Shown piece by piece: positions 4,723-7,072 of a stretch of DNA of 7,072 nucleotides. The DNA is taken from assembly GCA_902464645.1 (NCBI GenBank), contig CABQKL010000092.1, forward strand, positions 1 through 7,072. Direction: 5' to 3'. Numbering within the stretch: position 1 is the stretch's first letter; every line of letters begins with the position of its first letter. The notes below the pieces were generated by a model. The model did no database searches. It was not told the DNA's origin and saw nothing but the letters and a program-made list of their open reading frames with translations. A program made the position numbers and the translations under genes. This DNA is from an uncultured Collinsella sp. (GTDB lineage: Bacteria > Actinomycetota > Coriobacteriia > Coriobacteriales > Coriobacteriaceae).

Positions 4723-6675
4723 ATGGCAGCCGCCGATCCCACAAAGAAAAAGAAGAAGCGCAAGAAGAAAGAGTCCCTTGAGCATAAGCGCAATCGTATC
4801 CTGGTAGCACTGGGCATTTTTGCGGTGGTCTACGCCCTCGACGAGCTCGGTACCCTTACCGCCGCATTCGGCACCCCGGGTGACGTCTACGCCAGCTTCG
4901 TGCTGTTCCTGGTGCCGTTCCTAATTGCCGGCTACGACGTACTCCAGAAGGCGTTCAGCAACATCCGCCGCGGCAAGGCGTTCGACGAGAGCTTCCTCAT
5001 GGCCGTCGCGACCATCGGCGCGTTTGCCATGGTGCTCTTCCCCGACACCGACCCGCACATGGCCGAAGGCGCCGCTGTCATGCTGTTCTATCAGGTCGGC
5101 GAGCTGTTCCAGGCCTACGCCGTGGGCAAGAGCCGCAAATCGATCAGCGCCATGATGGACATCGCGCCCGATTACGCCAACGTCGAGCAACCCGACGGCA
5201 CACTCGAGCAGGTCTCCCCCGATGACATCGCCGTCGGCACCGTCATCGTCGTCAAGCCCGGCGAGCGCGTGCCCATCGACGGCGTCATCGTCGAAGGCGA
5301 GACGCAGCTCGATACCGCCGCCCTTACCGGCGAGTCGGTCCCCCGCCCGGCCAAAACCGGAGACGATATCATCAGCGGCTGCATCAACATGACGGGTCTC
5401 ATCCACGTGCGCACCACCAAGCCCTTTGGCGAGTCCACCGTCGCGCGCGTCCTGGAGCTCGTAGAAAACGCCAGCGAAAAGAAGGCGCGTACCGAGAACT
5501 TCATCACGCGCTTCGCCCGCGTCTACACGCCCGCCGTCACCGGCGCGGCCGCGGTACTCGCGCTCGGCGGCGGCTTGGTCACCGGCGCCTGGTCCGACTG
5601 GATCCTGCGCGGCCTGACTTTCCTGGTCGTCAGCTGCCCGTGCGCGCTCGTGATCAGCGTGCCGCTGAGCTTCTTTGGCGGCATCGGCGGCGCCTCCAAA
5701 CTGGGCGTTCTCATCAAGGGTTCTAACTACCTCGAGACGCTCGCCGACGTGGACACCGTCGTCTTTGACAAGACAGGCACCCTCACCAACGGCACTTTCT
5801 CGGTGGTCGCGGTGCACCCCGAGGCTGGCTATACCGAGCAGTCGTTGCTTGAGGTCGCAGCCCTTGCGGAGTCGTTCTCCGATCACCCCATCGCGCAGTC
5901 GGTAAGCACCGCCTACCAGGGCGAGGTCGACCCCAAACGCGTGAGCGACTCCGCCAACGACGCGGGCCACGGCGTGACGGCAAGCATCGACGGCAAGCAC
6001 GTCGTCGTTGGCAACGCAAAGATGCTCGCCGCGGCCGGAGTCGAAGCGCCCGATTGCGAGGTCGTTGGAACGATTCTGCATGTGCTCGTTGACGGCGTGT
6101 ACGCCGGCCACATCGTGATTGCAGACACCGTTAAGGCCGATGCCGAGCAGACGATCCGCGACCTGCACGCCGCCGGCGTCAAGCGCACCGTTATGCTCAC
6201 GGGCGACCGCGAGGAAGTGGCTGCTGCGGTGGCCAAGCAGCTCGGCCTCGACGAGTTCCATGCGCAGCTGCTGCCGGGCGACAAGGTCGAGCGTGTTGAA
6301 GCGCTGCTCGCGGCCGAAAGCGGTAAGGGCAAGCTCGCCTTTGTCGGCGACGGCATCAACGATGCGCCTGTGCTTACGCGCGCCGATGTGGGCATTGCCA
6401 TGGGCGCCATGGGCTCCGACGCTGCGATTGAGGCGGCGGATGTCGTGCTGATGGATGACAAGCCGTCCAACATTTCCCGCGCGATCCGCGTGGCGCGCAA
6501 GACCATGTCGATTGTCTGGCAGAATATCATCTTCGCGCTGGGTATTAAGCTGCTGATTTTGGTGCTTGCGGCGCTCGGCATCGCCAACATGTGGCTTGCG
6601 GTCTTTGGCGACGTAGGCGTGGCAATCATCGCCATCCTGAACGCCATGCGCGCGATGGGTGTCAAGAACCTGTAG
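4723..6675 (+). CDS. ZntA/CadA-type P1B-2 heavy-metal-translocating ATPase without N-terminal HMA domain
   Basis: A 650-residue inner-membrane pump that couples ATP hydrolysis to export of soft divalent metals. After a lysine-rich leader (K8-K16) come four predicted helices (about 26-45, 56-74, 90-106, 112-134), the actuator domain with T202-G-E-S205, helices 5 and 6 (about 266-290 and 296-320) with the ion-binding C305-P-C307, phosphorylation site D349-K-T-G-T, nucleotide-binding H388-P389, T493-G-D495, G542-D-G-I-N-D-A-P549, and two last helices carrying K609 and D630. CPC with S-V-P-L-S-F-F-G-G-I-G, K609 and D630 marks the Zn/Cd/Pb subgroup P1B-2 (compare ZntA), not the copper group. Most relatives are about 700 residues because they include an HMA domain; here that domain is a separate gene upstream. 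The start is set by GGGAGG eight bases before it. Operator O3 upstream implies control by the ArsR-family protein. Exact metal preference is inferred; both zntA and cadA are used for such genes. Confidence 0.95.
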   Translation: MAAADPTKKKKKRKKKESLEHKRNRILVALGIFAVVYALDELGTLTAAFGTPGDVYASFVLFLVPFLIAGYDVLQKAFSNIRRGKAFDESFLMAVATIGAFAMVLFPDTDPHMAEGAAVMLFYQVGELFQAYAVGKSRKSISAMMDIAPDYANVEQPDGTLEQVSPDDIAVGTVIVVKPGERVPIDGVIVEGETQLDTAALTGESVPRPAKTGDDIISGCINMTGLIHVRTTKPFGESTVARVLELVENASEKKARTENFITRFARVYTPAVTGAAAVLALGGGLVTGAWSDWILRGLTFLVVSCPCALVISVPLSFFGGIGGASKLGVLIKGSNYLETLADVDTVVFDKTGTLTNGTFSVVAVHPEAGYTEQSLLEVAALAESFSDHPIAQSVSTAYQGEVDPKRVSDSANDAGHGVTASIDGKHVVVGNAKMLAAAGVEAPDCEVVGTILHVLVDGVYAGHIVIADTVKADAEQTIRDLHAAGVKRTVMLTGDREEVAAAVAKQLGLDEFHAQLLPGDKVERVEALLAAESGKGKLAFVGDGINDAPVLTRADVGIAMGAMGSDAAIEAADVVLMDDKPSNISRAIRVARKTMSIVWQNIIFALGIKLLILVLAALGIANMWLAVFGDVGVAIIAILNAMRAMGVKNL

Positions 6676-6733
6676 CGTTCGTGGGCTGTCCGGCCGGGAC
6701 CGGGCTTGGTTTTGAAAACGTCCTCGACCAATG

Positions 6734-6778
6734 AAGTGCCCCCGTTCTGCTCCTTCGGAGCTACGAACGGGGGCACTT
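6734..6778. terminator. Strong bidirectional terminator between convergent genes
   Basis: AAGTGCCCCCGTTC (6734-6747) and GAACGGGGGCACTT (6765-6778) are perfect 14-bp complements. An inner stem GCTCC/GGAGC (6749-6753 and 6757-6761) extends the hairpin to a three-base loop. It sits 58 bases after the ATPase stop and 15 before the stop of the minus-strand gene, so it can end transcripts from both sides; the U-rich tails are short. Confidence 0.85.
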
Positions 6779-6792
6779 CTGGTCTGACGCTC

Positions 6793-7059
6793 CTATTTGG
6801 CAAGGTGTTTTTTAGAATCCATTTTGCGCTCGGCCTCGAAGGCTTGCCTGTCCCAATCGAGCGGAAGTCCGGCCTCGACCCATGCCTCGTAGGCCCTCCT
6901 TATGGGCTTGAGCTCCCTTTGGCCCCTCTCCAGCATCGAGATGTACTTCTCGCTGGTGCCCAGTATGGACGCCGCCCTCACCTGGCTGACCTTCGCCGCG
7001 CGCCTGGCCGCCACGAGCTCCGAGGCGTCCTCGGGCCTCCTGACCTCGTGCGGGCGCAT
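6793..7059 (-). CDS. Small XRE-family helix-turn-helix DNA-binding protein; true start may lie beyond the window
   Basis: An 88-residue frame on the minus strand. Residues about 14-52 form a lambda-repressor-like helix-turn-helix: E14-L-V-A-A-R-R-A-A-K-V-S-Q (14-26), A-A-S-I-L-G (29-34), T-S-E-K-Y-I-S-M-L-E-R-G (35-46). The C-terminal part, with A-Y-E-A-W-V-E-A-G-L-P-L-D-W (56-69), is unassigned. No Shine-Dalgarno site precedes the ATG at 7059, and the frame stays open to the window edge, so the protein is probably longer at its N-terminus. It converges on the ATPase gene with a shared terminator between them, so it is unlikely to belong to the metal operon. The target is unknown; it could be a lone regulator or the antitoxin of a pair outside the window. 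Confidence 0.7.
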   Translation of the reverse strand: MRPHEVRRPEDASELVAARRAAKVSQVRAASILGTSEKYISMLERGQRELKPIRRAYEAWVEAGLPLDWDRQAFEAERKMDSKKHLAK

Positions 7060-7072
7060 CAGCGCCCGGTAC

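Noticed and set aside
3937..4785. A 282-codon minus-strand frame across repressor and HMA genes
   Set aside because: It is antisense to two recognised proteins and crosses two operators; a coincidental frame.
4921..6261. A 446-codon open frame on the minus strand inside the ATPase gene
   Set aside because: The plus strand carries all P-type ATPase motifs over this span; the reverse frame is low-complexity (A, D, G, V, H-rich), as expected of a shadow of GC-rich codons.

Overview
The window looks like chromosomal DNA from a high-GC actinobacterium of the class Coriobacteriia, probably Collinsella or a close relative. This is an inference from the GC-rich, GAG/CTC/GCC-heavy codon use and from recognising the protein families; there is no rRNA or other marker gene to confirm it. 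No tRNA, rRNA, CRISPR array, transposase or integrase is visible.

Layout. (1) Positions 1-872, minus strand: the N-terminal 290 residues of a multi-pass membrane transporter of the ArsP_2 / 'putative manganese transporter' type with a long histidine-rich loop, cut by the window edge. (2) 873-1043: a divergent intergenic region with a good minus-strand promoter, a CCTAG-N7-CTAGG inverted repeat, two 16-bp direct repeats and a 22-bp palindrome. (3) 1044-2012, plus: a DnaQ-like (DEDDh) 3'-5' exonuclease with a long unrecognised N-terminal region. (4) 2013-2362: a gene-free, partly AT-rich stretch. (5) 2363-3553, plus: a lower-GC gene for a DUF559/Vsr-like (PD-(D/E)XK) protein without a visible Shine-Dalgarno site. 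(6) 3554-3898: a gene-free stretch carrying two diverged ~41-bp repeats in opposite orientation. (7) 3899-6778: a compact zinc/cadmium-type resistance locus. (8) 6793 to about 7059, minus: a small XRE-type helix-turn-helix protein, convergent with the locus and separated from it by a strong bidirectional terminator.

How the genes work together. The core is the metal locus. An ArsR/SmtB repressor with a complete alpha-5 zinc site (D106, H108, H119, E122) is transcribed from a consensus TTGACA-16-TATAAT promoter. That promoter is embedded in a perfect 23-bp inverted repeat: one operator between -35 and -10, the other just after the start of transcription. A third copy of the operator (19 of 22 bases) lies in front of the P1B-type ATPase gene. 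Between repressor and ATPase is a free-standing 72-residue heavy-metal-associated (HMA) domain with a DCxxC motif, while the ATPase itself starts with a lysine-rich leader and has no HMA domain. The inferred model is that zinc, cadmium or lead releases the repressor from all three sites, so that the repressor, the soluble HMA protein and the efflux pump are induced together. A terminator-like hairpin between the HMA and ATPase genes suggests that the pump is made largely from its own operator-controlled promoter.
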